A stretch of DNA of 60,719 bases from an uncultured Blautia sp. GTDB taxonomy: Bacteria > Bacillota > Clostridia > Lachnospirales > Lachnospiraceae. The stretch covers positions 1-60,719 of the forward strand of contig URVB01000018.1 of the NCBI GenBank assembly GCA_900551075.1. The letters run 5' to 3'. The translations under genes and the position numbers were made by a program. Each line of letters begins with the position of its first letter. The stretch's first letter is position 1. Shown piece by piece: positions 34,498 to 42,267 of the stretch. The notes beneath the pieces are model-generated. The model was not told the DNA's origin. It worked only from the letters and a program-made list of their open reading frames with translations, and did no database searches.

Positions 34498-35361
34498 TCA
34501 TCGCTTCTTCATATGATTCAGACTGCGCCCGGTCATCTCCCAGTCTTCCTTTCTGTAACGTGTCGGGGTCTTCCCTGTCAGTTTCTTAAACTGCTTTGCA
34601 AAGACAAGAGGGTCCTCATAACCGCAGGACTGGGCGACCGTTTCCACCGGCAGCCTGCTTCCGGTAAGAAGTTCCGCGCCTCTTGTTAATCTGTAATTGA
34701 TCAGATATTCCTGCGGAGACTGAGAAAGGCTCCGGATAAACAGCTTGTGCAGATATCCTCTGCTTACTCCGACAAAATCCGCAATATCCGAAATATGCAT
34801 CTTTTTAAAAAAATTATTCTGTATGTATTCCACTGCTTTCCGCACATATACATTTTCACTTTCATTCTTTGACAAGAAATCCACTGTCAGATTACGGGAT
34901 AATACAGCAAAAAATGCATATAGAAAACTCTGTCTCAAAAAATCATTTTCAACAGAATACGTATTTTTTTCCATAATATTAAAAAGCATTACTTTAATAT
35001 CTGAAATGTGTTCGCAGCAAAAAGTAATTTTACCCTGCCCCAGTCCTATCCCTGATAGATACTCTTTTACTCTGGTCCCATCAAATGCGACCCACATATA
35101 GCTCCACGGTTCTTCTTCATCTGCCTGATAAAAAGTCTGCACTTCAGGCTCAATCAGAAATCCCTGCCCCTTTTCCAGTTCATAGCACTCATCCCCTGCC
35201 AAATAGCGTCCTTTTCCTTCAATAATGAGATGAATCAAATAATTAGGTCTGACCGCAGGGCCGAAGCTATGAAGCGGAGCGCATTCCGCGCACCCGCAAA
35301 AACACAGGTAGAATTCTGAAAACTGTCTGTTTTTTAATTGCATCACATACGATTTTTCCAT
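34498..35361 (-). CDS. AraC-family regulator (MsmR/RafR-like)
   Basis: A 287-residue activator. The N-terminal cupin-like sugar-binding domain has NYLIHLIIEGKGRYLAGDEC and PWSYMWVAFDG; the C-terminal double helix-turn-helix covers ~185-285 (YLHKLFIRSLSQSPQEYLIN, DPLVFAKQFKKLTGKTPTRY). The arrangement matches regulators of raffinose/melibiose operons, and the next gene downstream is an alpha-galactosidase, so it likely activates that operon in response to an alpha-galactoside. AAAGGTG is a moderate ribosome binding site. Confidence 0.92.
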   Translation of the reverse strand: MEKSYVMQLKNRQFSEFYLCFCGCAECAPLHSFGPAVRPNYLIHLIIEGKGRYLAGDECYELEKGQGFLIEPEVQTFYQADEEEPWSYMWVAFDGTRVKEYLSGIGLGQGKITFCCEHISDIKVMLFNIMEKNTYSVENDFLRQSFLYAFFAVLSRNLTVDFLSKNESENVYVRKAVEYIQNNFFKKMHISDIADFVGVSRGYLHKLFIRSLSQSPQEYLINYRLTRGAELLTGSRLPVETVAQSCGYEDPLVFAKQFKKLTGKTPTRYRKEDWEMTGRSLNHMKKR

Positions 35362-35622
35362 ATAATCTGAATCACCTTTTCTGATATTGATTCCACTGGC
35401 CTTTAGTCCACGGACAATCCCGGATACTCCGAAAACAGCCGTTGATCTGACTCATGTCCGTAATCGGATTCCAAATCCCACCATAACATCTTCCAGCGTA
35501 TCAAGACACCCTGTAACACGATTCTTCCATAATTGGATTTTATCGCATTATGCGCATGCTTACAATTAGTTACTCATATTTTCTCAAAGCATTTTAAATT
35601 TTTCCGGTAATTTTTTCAATAT
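35362..35622. other. intergenic stretch without a gene
   Basis: This gap between the AraC gene and the terminator behind rpsI shows no coding frame with a ribosome binding site, no RNA gene and no repeat. It must contain the AraC promoter, but no clear boxes were found. Confidence 0.4.
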
Positions 35623-35654
35623 TAAAAACCCTTGAAAAATTGCTTTTTCAAGGG
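35623..35654 (-). terminator. terminator of the rplM-rpsI operon
   Basis: CCCTTGAAAAA pairs with TTTTTCAAGGG and a T run follows on the minus strand. Located 50 bases after the rpsI stop. Confidence 0.9.
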
Positions 35655-35703
35655 CTCTAATAATTCTCTTATATATTGTTTATTATCTCCTGCGTAACTG
35701 AAA

Positions 35704-36096
35704 TTATCGCTTGCTGAACTGTGGTGCTCTACGGGCAGCTTTGAGACCATATTTCTTACGCTCTTTCATACGTGGATCACGAGTAAGGAATCCGGCAGCT
35801 TTCAAAACCGGTCTGTATTCGTTGTCTGCTTCCAGAAGTGCTCTTGCAACGCCATGCCTGATCGCACCGGCCTGTCCGGTGTATCCGCCGCCTGTTACAT
35901 TAACAAGCACATCAAATTTACCGTCTGTCTCAGTTGCTACTAACGGCTGACGAACGATTACTTTCAGTGTTTCTAATCCAAAATATTCATCAATATCTCT
36001 TTTATTGATCGTGATTTTACCAGTACCAGGGGTCAGGTAAACTCTTGCGATTGATTTTTTTCTTCTTCCTGTTCCGTAGAATTTTGCGCTAGCCAA
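35704..36096 (-). CDS. rpsI: 30S ribosomal protein S9
   Basis: A 130-residue S9 of standard length: KFYGTGRRKKSIARVYLTPG at the N-terminus and the basic end KKYGLKAARRAPQFSKR that reaches the P-site tRNA. It lies 17 bases downstream of rplM in the conserved two-gene operon, with a good AGGAGGT site. Confidence 0.98.
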   Translation of the reverse strand: MASAKFYGTGRRKKSIARVYLTPGTGKITINKRDIDEYFGLETLKVIVRQPLVATETDGKFDVLVNVTGGGYTGQAGAIRHGVARALLEADNEYRPVLKAAGFLTRDPRMKERKKYGLKAARRAPQFSKR

Positions 36097-36113
36097 TGTT
36101 TTCTACCTCCTCA

Positions 36114-36542
36114 TTAAAATGTTAAAACTTCCGGTTTCTGAGCTTCATGTTTGTGTTCAGATCCGGCGTAAACGAAAAGTTTCCTGTACATGGTTCTTCC
36201 CAGAGGTCCTTTTGGAAGCATGCCTTTCACTGCCAGCTCAACAACCTTTTCTGGTTTCTTTGCTAACATTTCTTTTAAGGTGGTTTCCTTCATTCCACCT
36301 ACATAATCGGAGTGATGATAGTAAATCTTCTGCTCTAACTTCTTACCGGTTACTTTAATCTTGTCAGCGTTTACTACGATTACATAATCACCTGTATCAA
36401 CGTGTGGTGTAAACTGCGGTTTGTTCTTTCCTCTTAAAACGCTTGCCACACCAGATGCCAGACGGCCCAGTGTACAGCCTTCTGCGTCAACTACATACCA
36501 TTTTCTTTCGATTTTATCTGGATTAGCCATATAAGTCTGCAT
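36114..36542 (-). CDS. rplM: 50S ribosomal protein L13
   Basis: A 142-residue L13, full length (WYVVDAEGCTLGRLASGVAS and VKGMLPKGPLGRTMYRKLFV). The start has AGGAGGTAAGACC upstream. It is the first gene of the rplM-rpsI operon and is preceded by a ~170-base leader with an attenuator-like hairpin. Confidence 0.98.
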   Translation of the reverse strand: MQTYMANPDKIERKWYVVDAEGCTLGRLASGVASVLRGKNKPQFTPHVDTGDYVIVVNADKIKVTGKKLEQKIYYHHSDYVGGMKETTLKEMLAKKPEKVVELAVKGMLPKGPLGRTMYRKLFVYAGSEHKHEAQKPEVLTF

Positions 36543-36714
36543 GGTCTTACCTCCTGTTATTTATCAACAATAGTTTGTATAACCGCGGCATTCCGCGATG
36601 ATAAGTTTTATCGGGTGCGTGGTGCAAAAGAAATAACCGCGGAAATGTCCGAAACCGCTGAAAAAAACGCTTCTGCCGGGGCTATGGCCTATGCGTTTTC
36701 GCACTACGTCACAT
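36543..36714 (-). ncRNA. structured rplM leader with attenuator-like hairpin
   Basis: The minus-strand leader contains AAAACGC (36693-36699) pairing with GCGTTTT (36664-36670), followed at once by a T run, i.e. an intrinsic terminator inside the 5' untranslated region. Further on, CCGCGGTTAT occurs twice (around 36633-36642 and 36580-36589). L13 leaders that regulate the operon are known in Firmicutes; I did not match the covariance model. A 65-codon frame across the leader is not considered a gene. Confidence 0.45.
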
Positions 36715-36720
36715 TGAGTA

Positions 36721-36749
36721 ATTATATTATAGCAAAATCCTTCTGTCAA
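36721..36749 (-). promoter_or_regulatory. consensus promoter of rplM-rpsI
   Basis: TTGACA (36744-36749) and TATAAT (36721-36726) with 17 bases between, fully consensus, as expected for a strong ribosomal protein operon. Confidence 0.9.
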
Positions 36750-36934
36750 CAGTTTTTTCAAGGTTTTTCCATAATTTTATGATACTCCCCACTTTAAGCT
36801 TTTTCAACAAAATACACTTTTACATATTTTATTTTCCTATGAATTATGTTATTATCTTGTGAATATCCTAAATCAGGATATTTCCTTTTAAGCTTTTGCC
36901 AGGGACAATCAAAATCATACAAGGAGTCATGGTT

Positions 36935-38104
36935 ATGATCGCATTTCTTTCTTCTATTTTTATAAAAGACCACAAAAATTATTCTCTGCCTCAGGTACGC
37001 CAGAAATACGGAATGCTCTGCGGAGCCGTCGGGATCGGTCTGAATATTCTTCTGTTTCTTGGAAAATGGCTGGCCGGAACTTTAAGCGGCTCTATTGCCA
37101 TCACTGCGGATGCCTTCAACAACCTGTCTGATGCAGGTTCCTCCGTGATCACACTGATTGGCTTTAAGCTCTCCGGGCAAAAGCCGGACCCGGAGCATCC
37201 GTTTGGACACGGACGCATGGAATATATTTCCGGCCTGTTTGTATCCGTTGCCATTTTGATTATGGGATTTGAACTCATCAAATCCTCTGTAGAAAAGCTG
37301 CTGCATCCGGCAGCTATCGAAAGCAGTCCTGTGATCCTGGGTATCCTGACCGCCTCTATTCTGGTAAAAATCTATATGTTTTATTATAACCGCTCCCTTG
37401 GAAAAAAACTGGAAAGCGCTGCTATGCATGCAACTGCCATGGACAGCTTAAGCGATACCGTGTCCACAGCCCTCGTACTGGCAGCTACTCTGATCAGCCA
37501 GCTCACCGGCTGGATTCTGGACGGCTGGTTCGGCATCCTGGTAGGACTGTTTATTTTCTACACAGGCATTACTACCATGAAAGAAACCATGGACCCGCTT
37601 CTCGGGCAGCCTCCAAAAAAGGAACTGGTTGCTGAAATCGAGCGGATTGTCACATCACATCCGTTGGTATACGGCATTCACGATCTGATTGTCCATGATT
37701 ACGGTCCCGGCAGACTGATGCTCTCTCTTCACGCAGAGGTTTCCGCAGAGGGCGATATGCTGGATATCCATGATCAGATCGACCATATTGAACACGAACT
37801 TCAGGAACGCTTAAACTGCGCAGCTACCATCCACATGGATCCTATCATCACAGATGATGAGGAAGTCCTGCAAATGCGCGACACCATACAGGAAATCATC
37901 CGCGGTCTGAATGAGCAGTACAGCATGCACGATTTCCGCATGGTAAAGGGGCCTTCCCATACTAATCTGATCTTTGATGTGGTCGTTCCCTATAGCTGCA
38001 AAGATACAGATGCGGAAATCATCAAACAGATCAGGCATAAGGTGCATGCTATGCCCGGCAGCAAATACTTTGCCATCATCCAGGTGGACCGGAAATATTC
38101 CTGA
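36935..38104 (+). CDS. cation diffusion facilitator, probably manganese type
   Basis: A 389-residue CDF transporter with six helices and an extended C-terminus. The start at 36935 has AAGGAG 8 bases upstream. The metal site in the second helix reads NNLSD (NxxxD) and that in the fifth MDSLSD (DxxxD). Zinc members have His in the fifth helix, so the pattern points to Mn2+ efflux. Residues ~205-290 are the usual dimerisation domain (DLIVHDYGPGRLMLSLHAEV), and a further ~90 residues form a second, divergent copy (MHDFRMVKGPSHTNLIFDVV). It stands alone on the plus strand. Confidence 0.9.
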   Translation: MIAFLSSIFIKDHKNYSLPQVRQKYGMLCGAVGIGLNILLFLGKWLAGTLSGSIAITADAFNNLSDAGSSVITLIGFKLSGQKPDPEHPFGHGRMEYISGLFVSVAILIMGFELIKSSVEKLLHPAAIESSPVILGILTASILVKIYMFYYNRSLGKKLESAAMHATAMDSLSDTVSTALVLAATLISQLTGWILDGWFGILVGLFIFYTGITTMKETMDPLLGQPPKKELVAEIERIVTSHPLVYGIHDLIVHDYGPGRLMLSLHAEVSAEGDMLDIHDQIDHIEHELQERLNCAATIHMDPIITDDEEVLQMRDTIQEIIRGLNEQYSMHDFRMVKGPSHTNLIFDVVVPYSCKDTDAEIIKQIRHKVHAMPGSKYFAIIQVDRKYS

Positions 38105-38200
38105 CAAATAAGGTTCCGTCCTTTAGCCGGTCTCCCTGCAACTTATGTAAAAGAGAAACCGGCACACCAGGAATCCGCGCAACTTCGTACAATCCCCAAA

Positions 38201-38229
38201 ACAGGACTGCCCACTCCGGTCAGTCCTGT
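38201..38229. terminator. hairpin between the CDF gene and truA
   Basis: ACAGGACTG pairs perfectly with CAGTCCTGT around an 11-base loop. It lies between convergent genes and may end both transcripts; the T tracts on either side are short. Confidence 0.55.
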
Positions 38230-38254
38230 CTTAGTTCAAGCAAAAGCTCTCAAT

Positions 38255-38995
38255 TCAATTGAAAAATTCAATTCCCACTAAGGCCAGCCCGTGTGCCGGG
38301 GCCGTCGGTCCCGCTGCCTCCCGGTCACAAGCCTCCAGAATATCCTTCACCCGTTCCGGCGGATATTGTCCGCTGCCCACCTCTATCAGGGTTCCGGCTA
38401 TAATCCTCACCATGTTGTACAAAAACCCTTCACCGGCAACGCGGATGGTTATTATATCTCCATCACGCCACACTTCTATTCCGGTAATGGTTCTTACAGT
38501 AGTCCTCACCTGGGCCTTCGCACCGCAGAAGCTGGCAAAATCATGCCGGCCGATCAAATAGGACGTTGCCTCCCGCATTTTTTCCACATCCAGCTTATAA
38601 TGATAAAAATAGGAATACAGGCGCTCCGTAGGTACCGGAAATTTCCGGTTCAGAATGCGGTACTCATAAGTTTTTTGGCTGTCGCAATAGCGGGGATGAA
38701 AATCCGGCTCAACTTCCTCGGAAAGCTGGATGCGAATGTCCTCCGGAAGTCTCTGATTCAGTGCATAGGAAATTTTCTCCCCGGGTATTCTGGTATTTGT
38801 ATCAAAGACCGCCACATTTCCCATAGCATGAACACCTGCGTCCGTCCGGCTCGCACCTATTGTTTCGATTTTCTCTCCCAAAAGCTCTGACAACGTCTCA
38901 TTCAGCACTCCCTGAACGGTTACTCCATTCGGCTGGGTCTGCCAGCCGCAGTAATTCGTGCCATCATAGGCCACGACAAGTCCCACGCGTTTCAT
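38255..38995 (-). CDS. truA: tRNA pseudouridine synthase A
   Basis: A 246-residue enzyme that isomerises U38-40 in the anticodon arm. VAYDGTNYCGWQTQPNGVTV and GASRTDAGVHAMGN carry the catalytic Asp (RTDAGVHA, ~residue 53). The ATG at the start of MKRVGLVVAYDG is preferred over an upstream TTG in frame because GAGAGGAG precedes it closely. It follows ecfT on the same strand, as in many Firmicutes. Confidence 0.96.
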   Translation of the reverse strand: MKRVGLVVAYDGTNYCGWQTQPNGVTVQGVLNETLSELLGEKIETIGASRTDAGVHAMGNVAVFDTNTRIPGEKISYALNQRLPEDIRIQLSEEVEPDFHPRYCDSQKTYEYRILNRKFPVPTERLYSYFYHYKLDVEKMREATSYLIGRHDFASFCGAKAQVRTTVRTITGIEVWRDGDIITIRVAGEGFLYNMVRIIAGTLIEVGSGQYPPERVKDILEACDREAAGPTAPAHGLALVGIEFFN

Positions 38996-39011
38996 GTTCC
39001 GCTCCTCTCTA

Positions 39012-39815
39012 TTATAATCCGGCCATACGGAAAACAACGGCAATTGTCAGATAAACGAGTAATATGACCTGCGCCAGTCTGTCTCTCTTTTTATATTGAA
39101 GGGGTTTCATCTGGGTCCTGTGGTCACCGCCGTGGTAACAGCGTGCCTCCATGGCCATTGCCAGATCATTGGCACGACGAAAAGCGGAAATAAACAGCGG
39201 CACCAGAAGCGGAATCATATTTTTCACCTTCTGTATCAGATTCCCGCTTTCAAAATCCGCACCTCTGGCTATCTGCGCCTTCATAATCTTGTCGGTTTCT
39301 TCCAGCAGGATCGGTATAAACCGAAGTGCAATGGACATCATCATCGAGATTTCATGCACAGGTACATGAATCTTATTCAAAGGACGAAGCAGCCTTTCCA
39401 GTCCGTCCGTCAATTGGTTCGGAGTTGTGGTCAGCGTCATAATCGAAGAACCGATCACCAGATATACCAAACGAATGGCCATCCTGCCCGCCATAATGAG
39501 TCCCTGCTTCGTGATCTTCAAAAATCCGAAGCTTAAGAGCACCTCACCGGGAGTCAGGAGCATATTAAATACCATGGTAAACAGCAGGATCATCACGATG
39601 GCCTTCAATCCCTTGAACATAAACTTCACCGGTACTTTGGAAAGCGCAATCATAGCCGCCAAAAACACAGTCGCAACTGCATACCCGGGTATCGTATGGA
39701 ACACAAACACTGAGATAATGAATGCCAATGTTCCGAGAAATTTCGTTCTTGGATCCAATTTGTGAAGGATCGAGTCTGCCGGATAATACTGACCGAGGGT
39801 AATATCTCTAAGCAT
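39012..39815 (-). CDS. ecfT: ECF transporter transmembrane component EcfT
   Basis: A 267-residue membrane subunit of the energy-coupling factor module. About five helices and the two coupling motifs near the end, with ARGADFESG and ARCYHGG, that bind the ATPases. The start was set at 39813-39815, where GGGGAGGAGA is just upstream; a frame 35 codons longer would overlap ecfA2 extensively. It overlaps the ecfA2 stop by 8 bases. Confidence 0.95.
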   Translation of the reverse strand: MLRDITLGQYYPADSILHKLDPRTKFLGTLAFIISVFVFHTIPGYAVATVFLAAMIALSKVPVKFMFKGLKAIVMILLFTMVFNMLLTPGEVLLSFGFLKITKQGLIMAGRMAIRLVYLVIGSSIMTLTTTPNQLTDGLERLLRPLNKIHVPVHEISMMMSIALRFIPILLEETDKIMKAQIARGADFESGNLIQKVKNMIPLLVPLFISAFRRANDLAMAMEARCYHGGDHRTQMKPLQYKKRDRLAQVILLVYLTIAVVFRMAGL

Positions 39816-40707
39816 CTGCCTCTCCTCCCCTCTGTCCTTCCTTCCAAAGCGGGGAGCCCAGGCGTTTAAGCGCTGCCAGAATGCTGCAGCGCGCTTCCTC
39901 CACTGTGGTTGCATCCGCATCCACCTCTAAGCCATGCGCCTTCAGGGCGTGCATGATATAGGTGATCTGCGGTGCTGCCAGACCCATTGCTTCCAGCTCC
40001 TGATAATGGGAAAATACAGCCTTCGGCGTATCATCAAAGGCAACTGTACCGTGATTCATCACGATCAGCCGCTCTACATATTTGGCAATATCCTCCATAC
40101 TGTGGGACACCAAAATAATCGTAATTCCTCTGACCTTGTGAAGCATGGCTATCTGTTCCAGGATATCGTCTCTTCCCTTTGGATCAAGCCCTGCCGTCGG
40201 CTCATCCAGAATCAGGATTTTGGGATTCATGGCAAGAACACCTGCGATTGCCACACGCTTTTTCTGTCCGCCGGACAGTTCAAAAGGAGATTTTCCATAG
40301 TTTTTTTCTTTAAATCCCACCTGCTGAAGTGCCTTTTGGGCTTCTATTTCCGCTTCCTCACGGCTCATCCCCTGATTCATGGGACCAAAGCACACATCAG
40401 ACAGTACATCATTTTCAAATAGCTGATGCTCCGGATACTGGAACACCAGTCCCACCTCGCTCCGCAAAGCTTTCCGGTTGTATTTTTCTGCCCAAACATC
40501 CTCTCCATTATACAAAATGGTTCCAAAGGTTGGCCGTACCAGCGCATTAAAATGCTGGATCAGCGTTGATTTTCCACTCCCGGTATGCCCAATTACACCG
40601 ATAAACTGTCCATCCGGAATCACCAGATTAATATCCTTCAATGCATGAATCTCATACGCAGTCCCGGGGCTGTAAGTATACATCACATTTTTTAACTCTA
40701 TCGACAT
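39808..40707 (-). CDS. ecfA2: ECF transporter ATPase EcfA2
   Basis: A 299-residue ATP-binding subunit: GHTGSGKSTL (Walker A), LSGGQKKRVAIAGVLAM (signature), LILDEPTAGLDPKGRD (Walker B) and a C-terminal ECF-specific extension. It pairs with EcfA1 as a heterodimer that drives vitamin uptake with separate S-components. It overlaps ecfA1 by 10 bases. Confidence 0.96.
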   Translation of the reverse strand: MSIELKNVMYTYSPGTAYEIHALKDINLVIPDGQFIGVIGHTGSGKSTLIQHFNALVRPTFGTILYNGEDVWAEKYNRKALRSEVGLVFQYPEHQLFENDVLSDVCFGPMNQGMSREEAEIEAQKALQQVGFKEKNYGKSPFELSGGQKKRVAIAGVLAMNPKILILDEPTAGLDPKGRDDILEQIAMLHKVRGITIILVSHSMEDIAKYVERLIVMNHGTVAFDDTPKAVFSHYQELEAMGLAAPQITYIMHALKAHGLEVDADATTVEEARCSILAALKRLGSPLWKEGQRGGEADA

Positions 40708-41543
40708 AAGGTACCCACCAATTCTTCCGTAGTCAGTATTCCCTCTGGGATATCCACCCCGGATTTTTTCAGTTCATGAGCAAGCAGTGTCACCTGCGGT
40801 ACGTCAAGACGATATTCCTTCAGGGTATCCACCTGAGAAAAAATCTCCTTCGGAGTTCCCTGCATCACAATATTTCCGCCATCCATGACATACACGCGAT
40901 CCGCATGGATGACCTCCTCCATATAGTGCGTAATCAAAATGACTGTTACATTTTCTCCTTTATTCAGCTCACGGACTGCCTGCAATACTTCTTTACGGCC
41001 GTTTGGATCCAGCATGGCCGTCGGCTCATCCAAAACAATACACTGCGGACGCATTGCCATAACGCCTGCAATCGCCACTCTCTGCTTCTGTCCGCCGGAC
41101 AGCCTGTTCGGAGAATGATGACGATAAACGGTCATGCCTGTCTTTTGGAGACTTTCTTCCACACGCTTCCAGATATCCTCTGTTGGAACACCCATATTCT
41201 CCGGTCCAAAGCCTACATCCTCTTCTACTACAGTTCCGATGATCTGGTTATCCGGATTCTGGAAAACCATCCCCGCCTTCTGGCGGATTTTCCACAGCTC
41301 CGGCTCCTCTGCCGTGTCCATGCCATCTACCCAGAGCGTACCCTCAGAGGGCAGAAGCAATGCATTCATTTGCTTTGCAAGAGTAGATTTCCCGGAGCCG
41401 TTGTGCCCCAGAACCGCCACGAATTCCCCAGCTTCAATGTCCAGGTTTACATCATTGACAGCACGCTGCGTTTCCTGCACGTTGCCGTCTTCGTCATACT
41501 TGAGATAGTCAAATCCCAGCTTCAAAGCTTTGATAATTCCCAT
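40698..41543 (-). CDS. ecfA1: ECF transporter ATPase EcfA1
   Basis: A 281-residue ATP-binding subunit with GHNGSGKSTLAKQMNAL, LSGGQKQRVAIAGVMAM and CIVLDEPTAMLDPNGRKE. It is the first gene of ecfA1-ecfA2-ecfT-truA. No S-component gene lies in the window, as is normal for group II ECF systems. The 113-base upstream gap shows no clear promoter. Confidence 0.96.
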   Translation of the reverse strand: MGIIKALKLGFDYLKYDEDGNVQETQRAVNDVNLDIEAGEFVAVLGHNGSGKSTLAKQMNALLLPSEGTLWVDGMDTAEEPELWKIRQKAGMVFQNPDNQIIGTVVEEDVGFGPENMGVPTEDIWKRVEESLQKTGMTVYRHHSPNRLSGGQKQRVAIAGVMAMRPQCIVLDEPTAMLDPNGRKEVLQAVRELNKGENVTVILITHYMEEVIHADRVYVMDGGNIVMQGTPKEIFSQVDTLKEYRLDVPQVTLLAHELKKSGVDIPEGILTTEELVGTLCR

Positions 41544-41656
41544 ATTTTCCTCCCTGTGCCGCTTTGCCGCAGCATGATTTTGGGATGGGCATATGCCCGT
41601 GCTTCCTTTTTTTGATACAGGCTTCTTCGGTAGCTGCCGCAGTATACTGATTCTGA

Positions 41657-42250
41657 TCAGTCTGTCATTCCGGTCAACTCGTCAATCAACGCCCAGATTT
41701 CTTCCCTTCCCTGCCTGGTTTGTGCGGAAAAAGGAACGACCACAGTCCCCGGACGAAGCTTCAGCCCATCTTTTACCATTTTTATATGCTTCTGTATCTG
41801 GCTTCTTTTCAGCTTATCCAGCTTTGTAGCTATGATAATAGGCTCATAGCCGTTGCCTGATATCCATTCATACATCATCTTATCGTTTGCAGATGGCTCA
41901 TGACGGATATCAACCAGCAGAAAAACAGCCTTTAAATCCCCGGATGTGTGAAGATAATTTTCGATCATTCTGCCCCATTTTTCTTTCTCCGACCGGGACA
42001 CCTTCGCATAACCGTATCCGGGAAGGTCTACCAGATACATACATTCATTGATATTATAAAAATTGATCGTCTGTGTCTTTCCCGGCTGTGCACTGGTGCG
42101 TGCCAGGGATTTGCGGTTCATCAGCCCATTGATCAGGGAGGATTTCCCCACATTGGATTTGCCGGCAAAAGCCACCTCCGGGCGCCCTGTCTTCGGGAGC
42201 CTGCTGGTAATGCCGCACACAATATCTAAGGATACATTTTTAATGACCAT
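41657..42250 (-). CDS. engB: ribosome biogenesis GTPase EngB/YsxC
   Basis: A 197-residue TRAFAC GTPase needed for 50S assembly. AFAGKSNVGKSSLINGLM (P-loop), LVDLPGYGYAKV (switch II, G3) and ATKLDKL (G4). Standard length. It is 17 bases downstream of lon, the usual clostridial arrangement. Confidence 0.97.
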   Translation of the reverse strand: MVIKNVSLDIVCGITSRLPKTGRPEVAFAGKSNVGKSSLINGLMNRKSLARTSAQPGKTQTINFYNINECMYLVDLPGYGYAKVSRSEKEKWGRMIENYLHTSGDLKAVFLLVDIRHEPSANDKMMYEWISGNGYEPIIIATKLDKLKRSQIQKHIKMVKDGLKLRPGTVVVPFSAQTRQGREEIWALIDELTGMTD

Positions 42251-42267
42251 AGGTTTCCTCTCTGTCT

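Noticed and set aside
36564..36761. 65-codon minus-strand frame before rplM
   Set aside because: Covers the promoter and structured leader of rplM; its start is upstream of the transcription start.
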